Notes under the pieces: generated by a model
The model's database searches: none
Told to the model about the DNA's origin: nothing
Seen by the model: the letters and a program-made list of their open reading frames with translations, nothing else
DNA from: Endocalyx cinctus
Taxonomy: Eukaryota; Ascomycota; Sordariomycetes; Amphisphaeriales; Apiosporaceae
DNA length: 64,000 bases
Assembly: GCA_001600455.1 (NCBI GenBank)
Contig: BCKC01000004.1
Coordinates: 3,088,915 to 3,152,914, forward strand
Direction: 5' to 3'
In this document: one piece after another, positions 35,996-45,506 of the stretch
Layout: the number at the start of each line of letters is the position of its first letter
Numbering within the stretch: position 1 is the first letter of the stretch
Position numbers and translations under genes: made by a program

Positions 35996-37285
35996 ATGTC
36001 TGGCGCCGCTAGCACCTCCGTGATAAGCACCAGCGATGCTACGTCCGATACCACGACTTCCAGTACGCTTCAAAACGCAGCTACTAATACCACTTCTACT
36101 TCTTCCATTATCAGTTCCTCAACTAACTCCCAAACCACTACTACAGCTCCAGACACCACTACCACAACACCAACACCTACAGATACAAGTACTACAACAC
36201 CAGAAGATACATCTACATCCACTACCACTCCAGAGTCCACACCAGAAACTTCCACTACTCCTACTGAAGAATCTACCACAACAAGCCCAGAATCTACCCC
36301 CACAGAAACGAGTATCCCATCTACGACAACACCGTCAACAACGTCAACAACAAGCACCACAGAGGCTCCACTCACAAGTTCGACGCTTACATCATTGCAG
36401 ACCACCACTTCTGCCGATGGATCTGTTTCTACTATAACTGTAGTATCCGTTGTCTCTTCACCGGCAACCACCGCAACAGACTCTCCCACTACTACCAACT
36501 CTGCCGGTGGAATTATCCAATCCGACGGAGCTTCCACGAGTGGCCTGAATCAACAGGGTAAGATTGCTGTCGCCGTAGTCGTGCCGATCGCCGCTGTCGC
36601 ATTTCTGATCGCCGCCGGTATTTTCTGGTGGAAGAAGCGAAAGCAACGAAAAGATGCGGAAGAGGAGAGGAGGAAAGAAGTGGAAGACTATGGTTACAAT
36701 CCGAACAACGATCCCACGCTACCCGACGTGAGCAGTATCGGAGGAGCGGGTGCCTACGAGATGAAGGAGGACAGCTCGGGCTATCGTGGATGGGGTTCGA
36801 CTACGATGGGCGGCTCTACCGGCAGAAAAGCCTCGACTACCATGTCAGGCGGTGTAGCAGGTGTGGCATACTCTGATGCAACTTCGCATACTAGAGGTAA
36901 CCTATCTGACGCGAGATCAGGAGACGCTCTCATGAGCGAGGGTTCCCATTCACCCGAAGGCGAAATTCTCGGTGCTATGGGCCCTGCATCAGCCGACAAT
37001 CGTGGAAACGTACACCGTGGGCCTTCCAACGCTTCTTCTTCGTACAGTGCCGCCGGTCGTTCCGACGGCTCCGCTGAGAATGGGATCGGAGTAGCTTACG
37101 GTAACCCTGTGTACTACGACCAGTACGACAACAACCCCTACAGTGACAACCCCAACGGCCAGCAGCGTCCGGGTGAGCTGGCAGGTCAGCCCGTGATTCA
37201 GGATAACCCGGCTCGTCGCAACACCCGTATCGAAAACCCGTCACATTACCCACAACAGAGCGCCGGTATTTCGCAGAATTTTTAA
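35996..37285 (+). CDS. Ser/Thr-rich single-pass membrane protein, sensor-like
   Basis: Single exon; from the ATG at 35996 it gives 429 aa. An in-frame ATG at 35945 would add 17 residues (MIYHRQFSRL...); I prefer 35996 because the ectodomain-like MSGAAST composition starts there, but the choice is open. Residues 1-185 are almost wholly Thr/Ser/Pro, suited to heavy O-mannosylation. A transmembrane helix at about 190-212 (AVAVVVPIAAVAFLIAAGIF) is followed by the stop-transfer WWKKRKQRK. The cytosolic tail of 210 residues is rich in Gly, Ser and Tyr (NPVYYDQYDNNPYSDNP). This resembles wall-stress sensors of the Mid2/Wsc kind, though there is no Cys-rich WSC head and no clear cleavable signal peptide. 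Role as a cell-surface sensor is inferred from layout only. Confidence 0.78.
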   Translation: MSGAASTSVISTSDATSDTTTSSTLQNAATNTTSTSSIISSSTNSQTTTTAPDTTTTTPTPTDTSTTTPEDTSTSTTTPESTPETSTTPTEESTTTSPESTPTETSIPSTTTPSTTSTTSTTEAPLTSSTLTSLQTTTSADGSVSTITVVSVVSSPATTATDSPTTTNSAGGIIQSDGASTSGLNQQGKIAVAVVVPIAAVAFLIAAGIFWWKKRKQRKDAEEERRKEVEDYGYNPNNDPTLPDVSSIGGAGAYEMKEDSSGYRGWGSTTMGGSTGRKASTTMSGGVAGVAYSDATSHTRGNLSDARSGDALMSEGSHSPEGEILGAMGPASADNRGNVHRGPSNASSSYSAAGRSDGSAENGIGVAYGNPVYYDQYDNNPYSDNPNGQQRPGELAGQPVIQDNPARRNTRIENPSHYPQQSAGISQNF

Positions 37286-38549
37286 ACCTGAATTTTGGTT
37301 CGAGGCGAAATATGCTGTCAAGAGAAGACCAGTATTTTATTTCAAAACTTCACATTGATACCCACTCGATGGATGCGGTTCTTTCGGAACGTTACAATTC
37401 CGTCATCTTTTTTTAATTCCTGGCCTCCTGGTCTCGTCATTGATATTTGCAACCAGGCGTTCGGCGATTCTCGGGTATCAATTCTTAAATATGCTTTGCT
37501 ATTATATATAATAATTCTTTGCCTCCAATCGTGGATATTACACCTCCGCTTCAGTGCGGATGGTCGAAGTACACGAGACACGTCAACGGCTCGTTCTACG
37601 TACGTGCAACTACGTAGATCTACCCGCGATTGTGTCGGCCATATGATCGAAAGGGATATTTATGGTCAAACGCCAGTTTTGCATAATACCTGCAAATCAA
37701 ATTGCGTCTCGAAAGAAGATATTTCTTATTTGTCTATTTAATTCGAGTCTGTTTTGCAAAGAGGTTTAACAGTAACCCGATTTTGCTAAGGCGGTGTGGC
37801 TATTTTGGAGAGCGCTTGCTACAGCATATATATATATATAATAATGATAGCGATGACTTTGGGGGTATCGCTATATTCTCCATCTTCGGAACGAGAGGGA
37901 GGACGCGTGTGGAGGGTTTGACGATTTGCGAAGATAGGAGAAGCTCAGGAGTGAACAGGTCAGCGTCAGCGAACTGATCCTTAATTTTTATTTATTTTCT
38001 TGTGTTGAAAGGGGGATGGAACCGGTTTACAAAAAAAAGCTACGACAAAGTTACGGATGTTTGAAGATATCATGTACATAACATACACGGGCATTCAAGC
38101 CCAATTTCCTTCTGTTTTTCTTCATAATTCTCTCTCATATAGTCAAAGAGGGGCCCAAGTAACATATACATAGAACTTTTTTTTGTTTCTTCGGTTCTGT
38201 CGCTAATGATAAATAATACCTTGACCTTGAGATCTTTCTTACGCTTTACGTGCCTTTTGTTGCTCTTTGTTTATGTGATTTATCTGTTGGATCTTGGGTT
38301 TTGGATTGGGTCTCCGTCTGTCTGCCATGCGTGTATATAGCAATACGAATGACGTCTGCCTCGGATTACATGACATTTAGATATTTCAACGTCCATGTAT
38401 AGAGTGTCTCATGCTGGACGAATGTCTTTAATGTACAGCATGCACCATGTAAAAGCACATATATGAATGTACGTTTCGGTCATCCTATGACAGCTTCTAA
38501 CGTGCAGAAAGATAGATAGATACCCCCCCGAGGAAAAAGTCTCACCTCG

Positions 38550-38623
38550 CGGCATCTATCTTCCAATATATACACTACATAGCTATATATATATATCAAG
38601 ACCAAATTTCCTTCTCTCAGCCA
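38550..38623 (+). repeat. Direct repeat copy 1 beside gap
   Basis: 74 bp starting CGGCATCTATCTTCC and ending TTCTCTCAGCCA, identical to the block at 38659-38732. It is followed by GAGAAAAATCTTTCTT and a poly(A) run. Confidence 0.95.
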
Positions 38624-38658
38624 GAGAAAAATCTTTCTTAAAAAAAAAAAAAAAAAAA

Positions 38659-38732
38659 CGGCATCTATCTTCCAATATATACACTACATAGCTATATATA
38701 TATATCAAGACCAAATTTCCTTCTCTCAGCCA
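38659..38732 (+). repeat. Direct repeat copy 2, abuts gap
   Basis: Identical 74-bp copy, 109 bp downstream of the first. It ends exactly where the N run begins. Confidence 0.95.
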
Positions 38733-39112
38733 NNNNNNNNNNNNNNNNNNNNNNNNNNNNNNNNNNNNNNNNNNNNNNNNNNNNNNNNNNNNNNNNNNNN
38801 NNNNNNNNNNNNNNNNNNNNNNNNNNNNNNNNNNNNNNNNNNNNNNNNNNNNNNNNNNNNNNNNNNNNNNNNNNNNNNNNNNNNNNNNNNNNNNNNNNNN
38901 NNNNNNNNNNNNNNNNNNNNNNNNNNNNNNNNNNNNNNNNNNNNNNNNNNNNNNNNNNNNNNNNNNNNNNNNNNNNNNNNNNNNNNNNNNNNNNNNNNNN
39001 NNNNNNNNNNNNNNNNNNNNNNNNNNNNNNNNNNNNNNNNNNNNNNNNNNNNNNNNNNNNNNNNNNNNNNNNNNNNNNNNNNNNNNNNNNNNNNNNNNNN
39101 NNNNNNNNNNNN
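38733..39112. other. Assembly gap (380 N)
   Basis: Run of undetermined bases, followed directly by 28 A. Frames spanning it are meaningless. Confidence 0.99.
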
Positions 39113-39179
39113 AAAAAAAAAAAAAAAAAAAAAAAAAAAATAGAAAATAGGAGATATAAAATACCAGAAAATGACACTC

Positions 39180-41916
39180 CTACAACTTCGCCTTGACGGA
39201 AGAAGTGAACCCTCCATCCCTCTTCGTAAAAGACAAGCTCCCGTTCCCGAACCCCTGACTCAGGACGACGCGCGGCCACCAAAACCGACATTCCTCCATC
39301 TCGCGATCCGTCAGAGCCACGACCTGGGCGGGCGTGCCCGGGTTCTGACGACCGCGCGTCAGCATACGTTCGTCGTTTCCCTTTCCGAAGAGGGCGATCG
39401 AGCCGGCGTTTTCGGTCGCGGTCGAGACGAAAGGGCTGACGAATTTAGGCCAGGTGAATTGTTTTTTTGTGTTCGTTGTTGTCGAAGAAGAAGAAAGGGA
39501 GGAAGAAGAGGATTCGTTCGGATCGCCCGTCGCGGCGAACCGGGTCCACGCTTTCGTCATGGCGTCGGCCGTCTCGTTGAGGCCGGGAAATTTGCCGAGC
39601 ACGGTCATGTCGTGGGCGACGACGGGGGTCTCGTCGCCGTGGTCGGCGGCGCCGAACTTGTTGGATCGCGCGGCGAACTGGTACGCGTAGACGGGGGGTG
39701 GATCATCGTCTCGAGTTGAAGCGAGGTGCGCCGTCTGCAGGACGGGGCAGATGTAAGCGTAGTGGGCGTACGCGTCGTCGAGGCGCCAGAACTGGGTTCC
39801 CAGGCCAGCGGGGGGCTTGTCGACGTATAGCGACTTGCCCAAGGCGCTGCTCGGGGTCGGGTACATGGTCTCGAGGGTCGAGAGGTCCGTCTGGTTGAGC
39901 GCCGGTACGATGGACGACATGAGGTTCCGCAGCGCGCTGGGATCGCTGGCTTTGGTCGGTACGAATACGGCTCCCTCGTTCGTGTTGAAGCCCGTTAGGA
40001 TCGGGATCCGTAGGACGTTGCCTTTCGCCCACGAATTAATGGGGAGGTCGGGGATAAGCCCGCCCGGACCATCGATGACGGGTTGGAAGGGCCATCTTAA
40101 CGACCCGTCCCATTTGTTCCAAACGCTGGTGGACGCCTTTTGGATTATGTAGAGAGGTAAGTCGCGCAGCTTGGCGAAGAGCTCGGTAGACGAGGTCTTG
40201 TTGTCGATGCCGCATTCGGACAAAAATTGCTGGAACTGCATCTCGTGCAGCGGATGAGTGGGCGTGAAGACCGCCCTCGCCGTCGAACCACCGGATTCGA
40301 GGATGGCCTTTTGAAACGGGGGTGAATCGGCCGTAAGTTTATTGGCAGGCGAATAGGATATCAAATGATGTCCAATCTGCAATTTTGTTAGATCAAAAAA
40401 CCTTGGTATATATATATATATAAGGTAACAAACTGCTGTAGAACTTACCGAATGGGCACCGGCACTCAGCCCCATAATAGTCACGTTATTCGGGTCCCCG
40501 CCGAAGCTATCGGCGTTTTTGCGTACCCACTCGAAGAAGAACTGCTGATCCCTCAGGCCCAGGTTCAGGAGGCCTTCCTCCTCCGCGGCGGCGCTCGGCA
40601 GGAACCCGAAGGCGCCGACGCGGTAGTTGAAGCTGAGGGTGATGAGCGGCGAATCGGCCCAGGACGCGAGGCTGGCCATGTTCCGCTCGACGCCCTTGCC
40701 GGTGTTGAACCCGCCGCCGTGGACGTAGACGAGGACGGGCAGCTTCTTCCCTTCGACGCCTAACCGGCGCATCTCCGAGATCGCGCTCGCTACATCGTCC
40801 CCGAAGTGAGGGCGGTACAGGTTTAGGTTTAAGCAGTCCTCGCCCTGGCCCCAGCCGTTAGGCGAGCCTTGAGGACAGTAGTTCCCGTCGGCCGTGGCCG
40901 CTTGGACTTTGTCCGACGCGGGGCTGGATAAGGCCTGAGGTGGCCGGAATCTGTTCTCGCCCGAAGTCGTTTGCGCGTACGGTATGCCGCGGTACGCTTG
41001 GATCGCGCGAGGATACTTGGAGCTCTTCGCTATGACCTGTCCCATATACTTGCCTTGGGCAAGCGTTAGGGTAGTCGTTGTCTGCGGCATAATGCCAATT
41101 AGTTTTAAATTTTATCCTTTTTGTTCCGGGATAGTTTTAAAATGATAGGATAATTTCAATTGGATATTTTTGTTGTGAGACAATAAAAAAAAGCACAATT
41201 AATATGAATCAAAGAAGAAAACGAAAAAGAAAGGTCTAAAATAGATTGATACTGAAATGATACCGTAATGATACAATTTACAGTGGAGGATTGGGGTATT
41301 TTTTAGGGGGGATGGGGAGGGGGTGGTGGTAAGCTACCACAGCTGCCCAGCTACCGCTAAAGCTTCCCGTGTTTTGACGTGGGGAACAAGGGTGAGAAAG
41401 GGAGAGAGAGAGAGGTTACATTAATTGAACAAATATAATTGCCGACAGCAAAAACTCGAGTTGACCTACCTTCATCATCAAAGTAAAACCTCCGACCGTT
41501 CCGCGCGTTAACCAAACGCTTAATAATATGGCGGTAAAGATAACGAGAGGAACGAGGTAGAAAACGGTAGGACGAAGACGTATACGAAGGCGAGAACCAC
41601 CTATTCGTATGGTGGTTTGTTCGGGTATCATGTTCTTGATTTTATTCAAGTAAGTATTGTCATTTCTTTCATTGTTATTAATGAATAATGTGGGTGAAGA
41701 AGAGGAAGATTGATGTTGGGCTTCTTCATCCGTCGGTCGCTGTTGTTGTTGAGGTTGAGGTTGAGGTTGATGTCGACTTTGACCATATCGATTGTTCCAT
41801 ATTTTCGGAGGTTTTGATATAAGAGATTCGACAATGACGACAAATCCCTTCTTCTTTGTTTCACTATCGCTACTATTGTTCTCTACAGGTACACTATCAA
41901 TTGGTTCATCCTTCAT
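39180..41916 (-). CDS. Type-B carboxylesterase, probably with N-terminal membrane anchor
   Basis: The catalytic part lies in exons 40449-41081 and 39180-40376 (72-nt intron). It holds the nucleophile elbow GLSAG (Ser codon 40464-40466), the oxyanion loop YVHGGGFNTGKG, the cysteine block GEDCLNLNLY and the catalytic His in FGAADHGDETPVV. I propose a third, 5' exon at 41470-41916. It encodes an Asn/Gln/Ser-rich cytosolic head and a hydrophobic anchor (TVFYLVPLVIFTAILLSVWL, about 117-137). It joins in frame across a 388-nt intron (donor GTAGGT, branch CTAAT, acceptor GCCGCAG) to give 758 aa. Alternatively the esterase starts at its own ATG (41090; 612 aa) and the anchor is a separate gene. Substrate unknown. 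Confidence 0.75.
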
Positions 41917-43358
41917 CTGTTATTTAAAAAAAGCAGGGTATAATTATTTTAGCTAAGTTGACTCGTATTGTCTCATATAACAAAAGGGGTAATTGAGTTA
42001 CATAGGCCACGTAAGGGTATACATGGTATAGTGCAGTTATGGAAGATATAAGCTTTTATCCGTACATACCAGTGCACCTTCGGCTTGTCGCCAAGAGATC
42101 CCAAACAAAGATATTCGGGATTCTCTCTTTCTTTTTCTTGTCTTTTATATATTTTCTTTTCTTTTGATTTGACGAGAGGGATGTTGTAATCGCTCGTACA
42201 AATGTTGAGATAGATGGATCAAAGCATACTTGGTAAAGCGTAGTATAGCGTAATATAGGTATTCACATTCGTAAAGAATATCTGTATACGTACTGTAAGA
42301 AGAAGCAACTTTCAAAAAGCAAAAACAGTAAATATAAGCAAAAGCAAGTCTGAAGGTAAATCATCATTTATCATCGTGATCAGGCAGGGCTTCTCCTTTT
42401 ATACATACGAATAATCTACAAGGTATATTATATTATACATCTCTCTCTTCCCTTCTTATCGTGCCTTACCGTAGAATACCGTAAATACGACGTATCAGAC
42501 CTACCGACGTATGACAAAAAAAAAGGAGAGTTTATATTATCATGCTGAATAATTAGTATAGTTCAAGGGATATATTGGTATCACAAAATGAGAGAGATCT
42601 AAGCCACCACCACTTAGTGTAGAGACCGTTCGCTTAAGCTGCAATGTACAGCAATCACCTTAAATATTGGACAATCTAGACTCTTATGGTCTAGTTATGA
42701 CACAATCTTACTGGAGCTTACTGCATGAGGAAAACAAAAACAAGGCCGTCTTCACCTAATGAGTGAAGCCAGCGATGTCACCGTTGAAACGACCCTTATC
42801 TGCATGCATGGTTCTGTCCTAACTTTCCTAGCCACTGACGGTTGGAGTCACTATCGTACCTAGCGGTCGATCCCTAAGGGGTTCGTTGCCCTCGAGCTCG
42901 TCCCATCCCCTGAACAACCGGCTTGTCTTTAAGCCATTTTGAGCCTCAACGCTTATGTTGATGGAGAAAGATGTCCCATCTAGATTCACTCGAAGTATCC
43001 ACGCTGCACTACGTTCTGCCCCCACGCGCGAGGGCATTAGAAGAATCTCGAGTCATGCCAGAAAAATAAAATAAAAATGGTTCCACCATGCCTTTGCGGC
43101 TGAGTTCTTCCGTCCATCGCAGGAGGTACACGTTCACAATAACGCTTTTTAAGCGCGGGATTAAATGGTCAGATCAAGGTAGCATGGACAAGGGGAGGGG
43201 AAAAGAAGTATTCGTCGGCCGCAAAAAAGAATAAAATGAAGATAACATCTGCATAGTTTTATGTGTATGTGTAACGCCGGATAACCACTTCCCGTTTGGC
43301 ACAAAAGAACCGAAGTTTTCCTTGTTTTTTTTTAATCAATCTTATCTTAACTGGCTAA
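41917..43358. other. Intergenic, esterase / amidohydrolase
   Basis: About 1.4 kb. The segment 42690-43040 is less AT-rich than its surroundings and carries a 69-codon minus frame (42828-43037) without recognisable features. No gene called. Confidence 0.45.
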
Positions 43359-44615
43359 TCACATAATCTCACACCGACCCCAACTCCAACTCCTACTCCA
43401 ACCCCATCCCCAACCCCCTTCTCCTGACATCGTCAGATTCTCGGCCCCTTCGGCGGCTTCTACGGACAGGACCTCATCCCCGGCGATCCAAACCCTCTCT
43501 ATCCTCGCCATCTCCCGTATATCCCTATCCGGCTCACCCCTCACGAGGACCAAATCGGCCCTCTTCCCTTCCTCGACGCGACCCCGGTCCCCGAACCCCG
43601 GGAAGTACCTAGCGGGCAGGGCCGTAGCCGCTCTCAAAGCCTGCGCGGGCGCGAACCCGGCCCTCACGAGCAACTCGAGCTCGCGAAGCATGGATTTCCC
43701 TCGCGGGACGTCGACGAAGAAACTATCGTTCGCGTCCGTCCCCGCGAGGACGACGACTCCTTCCTCGCGCATAGTAACGACGCTATCCAGCGCGTGAGCG
43801 AAATCCCTACCGAGGAAGAAGGGCCACGCCACCCAGCTCCGCTTACACGCCTCCATCATGACCAGCGTCGGGACGGCGAGCGTGTCCGTTTCGCGCATCC
43901 GCCCGGCGAGGACGCGCTCGAGCGGGCGGTCCATAGGCGCGTGCGTGAGGACGTCGAACCGCGCCCGTAGGCCGCGCTCGAACGAGACGTGCTGCGCCGC
44001 GTGCGCGACCGACGTCTTCCCGCTTCGGCGGGCCGACTCGGCGAGCGCGTCGAGCACCTCTTGGGGGAAACCCGGCACGTCGGCGATCGCTTTCACGTAG
44101 TCGACTTTTTGGTCGTCGGCCCTGCTACGCACGAACCGCTCCGCTTCCGCGACCGAGCGGACCGCGTTTTCGGCGCCGAGGCCCATCAGTCGGAACAGTC
44201 GCCCGTGCCTCGAGTTCTCGGCGTACGCCGGCATCCCGGCCCCGCGCCAGCTCACGTGCTTGTCGGCGTCGGCCGAGCCGCCCGGCGAGTAGTCTCGCCG
44301 GAGTATAGCGTACTGCGACGGCGGCGTGTACCCCATGTCGCAGACGCTCGTGACGCCGTACGCGGCGCACTCGTCTAGTTTTTTCACTTCGGTGATGTGA
44401 ACGTGACAGTCGATGAGTCCCGGAAGCAAGGTGCAGCCGGTACCGTCGATGATTGTAGCAGTGTTGGCGGTGCCTGTAGTGATAAATTCGTTCGCTTCTC
44501 CGTCTATGATGTCGCTTATTACAGATCCCTCTATTATGACGGTCTGGTTGGTCCCACTCGCTTTCTCGCCGTCGAAGATGCGGACGTGTTCGATAATTGT
44601 TCGTCTCGTAGCCAT
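43359..44615 (-). CDS. Metal-dependent amidohydrolase, imidazolonepropionase/prolidase-like
   Basis: Intronless, 418 aa. It has the metal ligands of the amidohydrolase superfamily. His71 and His73 lie in GLIDCHVHI, a likely carboxylated lysine is Lys175 in VDYVKAI, then come His205 and His225 (TSVAHAAQH and DVLTHAP), and Asp294 in LAGTDAN. These fit a binuclear zinc enzyme that cleaves C-N bonds, similar to the group containing Xaa-Pro dipeptidases and ochratoxinase. There is no signal peptide, so it is probably cytosolic. The last 18 residues are a Gly-Trp / Ser-Trp tail encoded by a degenerate CCAACT-type simple repeat. The gene is clearly GC-richer than its flanks. Upstream neighbours give no clue to its substrate. 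Confidence 0.87.
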   Translation of the reverse strand: MATRRTIIEHVRIFDGEKASGTNQTVIIEGSVISDIIDGEANEFITTGTANTATIIDGTGCTLLPGLIDCHVHITEVKKLDECAAYGVTSVCDMGYTPPSQYAILRRDYSPGGSADADKHVSWRGAGMPAYAENSRHGRLFRLMGLGAENAVRSVAEAERFVRSRADDQKVDYVKAIADVPGFPQEVLDALAESARRSGKTSVAHAAQHVSFERGLRARFDVLTHAPMDRPLERVLAGRMRETDTLAVPTLVMMEACKRSWVAWPFFLGRDFAHALDSVVTMREEGVVVLAGTDANDSFFVDVPRGKSMLRELELLVRAGFAPAQALRAATALPARYFPGFGDRGRVEEGKRADLVLVRGEPDRDIREMARIERVWIAGDEVLSVEAAEGAENLTMSGEGGWGWGWSRSWSWGRCEIM

Positions 44616-45506
44616 CGTAGATAGTTAAGTACTTAATATAGTACCTATATGAATAGAAACCGTAGAAAGATAATCAATCGACACAGAGCATAGAAATCTG
44701 GTTTAGGTATTTAAATATTTTATTTTGTACTAAAATTCAATCAATCAATTAAGGACGAAAGCCTTCTATTAAAGTAATAGAAATTCATCGTTCACTAAAA
44801 GTGCTTGACTCGACTTTATATATGCATGTGCGTAGACCTAACCTTATATACAATGTTACGGTAGAGCTGCGCTGAAAGAATCAGAAGTCCTAGGGTGGAA
44901 ATAGCACTTCCGATAGCAGGGGAGGATATAAGAATCAAGCATTACAACGTATTTAATGGAACACTACGCAACAGTGTGGTATGTGAATAGGAAGAAGAAC
45001 AATAAGACAGAAAGCTCCGATGCTATCGGTGATCGGAGTTTGAACTCGGCTATGGATTTTGAGACCCACGGAGCTGATCGAAACCCGGCTCCGTGACCGC
45101 TACAAAATCTGCTTGCTACTAATGTCAACATCTTGCCATAGAAAGTAATAATCATTTCATTGTCATTATACATAATAGCCCAGTTATACAGCAACGTAAA
45201 GCAATTTCCCCCTCCTTTTATAACAGTATTCATCTTCTTTCGTTTTTTCGAAACAAGAAGAGTAAGAAGGGAAAAAAAGTGTGCCAGACAGCGATATCAT
45301 AGACAAAGTAGTACCATCCGTGAGAATGTAATCTTCCGAGGGCCTTTTAATGCATCCCTCATAACAACTCCTTCCTAACAAATACGCCGGTCCTATAATA
45401 ATTTTAACCCTCCGTATGCGAGTTACCGTTATACACAAATCAATGCAATAAGAATTCATTTTTCACGCCGTAGTTTCTTCTCTTTTCCCCACGACAGTTG
45501 GTCATT
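44616..45506. other. Intergenic with paired hairpins
   Basis: 891 bp. Two perfect inverted repeats lie at 45015-45038 (CTCCGAT / ATCGGAG) and 45067-45095 (CACGGAGC / GCTCCGTG). No protein gene seen. Confidence 0.5.

Larger units (their letters stand above)
37286..38732. other. Intergenic up to the assembly gap
   Basis: About 1.4 kb, AT-rich. The frame at 37295-37741 has no family features. The last 180 bp hold a duplicated block (listed separately). Confidence 0.5.

Noticed and set aside
36070..36537. 155-codon minus frame rich in Val, Ser and Gly
   Set aside because: Antisense of the Thr/Ser repeat of the surface protein; composition is explained by the ACN/TCN codons on the plus strand.
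38692..39291. Minus-strand frames spanning the run of N
   Set aside because: Most of the frame is undetermined sequence, and the rest is poly(A) plus the antisense flank.
39171..39719. Plus-strand 182-codon frame
   Set aside because: Antisense of the esterase C-terminal part, which carries the catalytic histidine on the other strand.
45001..45120. tRNA gene
   Set aside because: A B-box-like string is present, but no consistent acceptor, D, anticodon and T stems could be formed; kept only as a hairpin finding.
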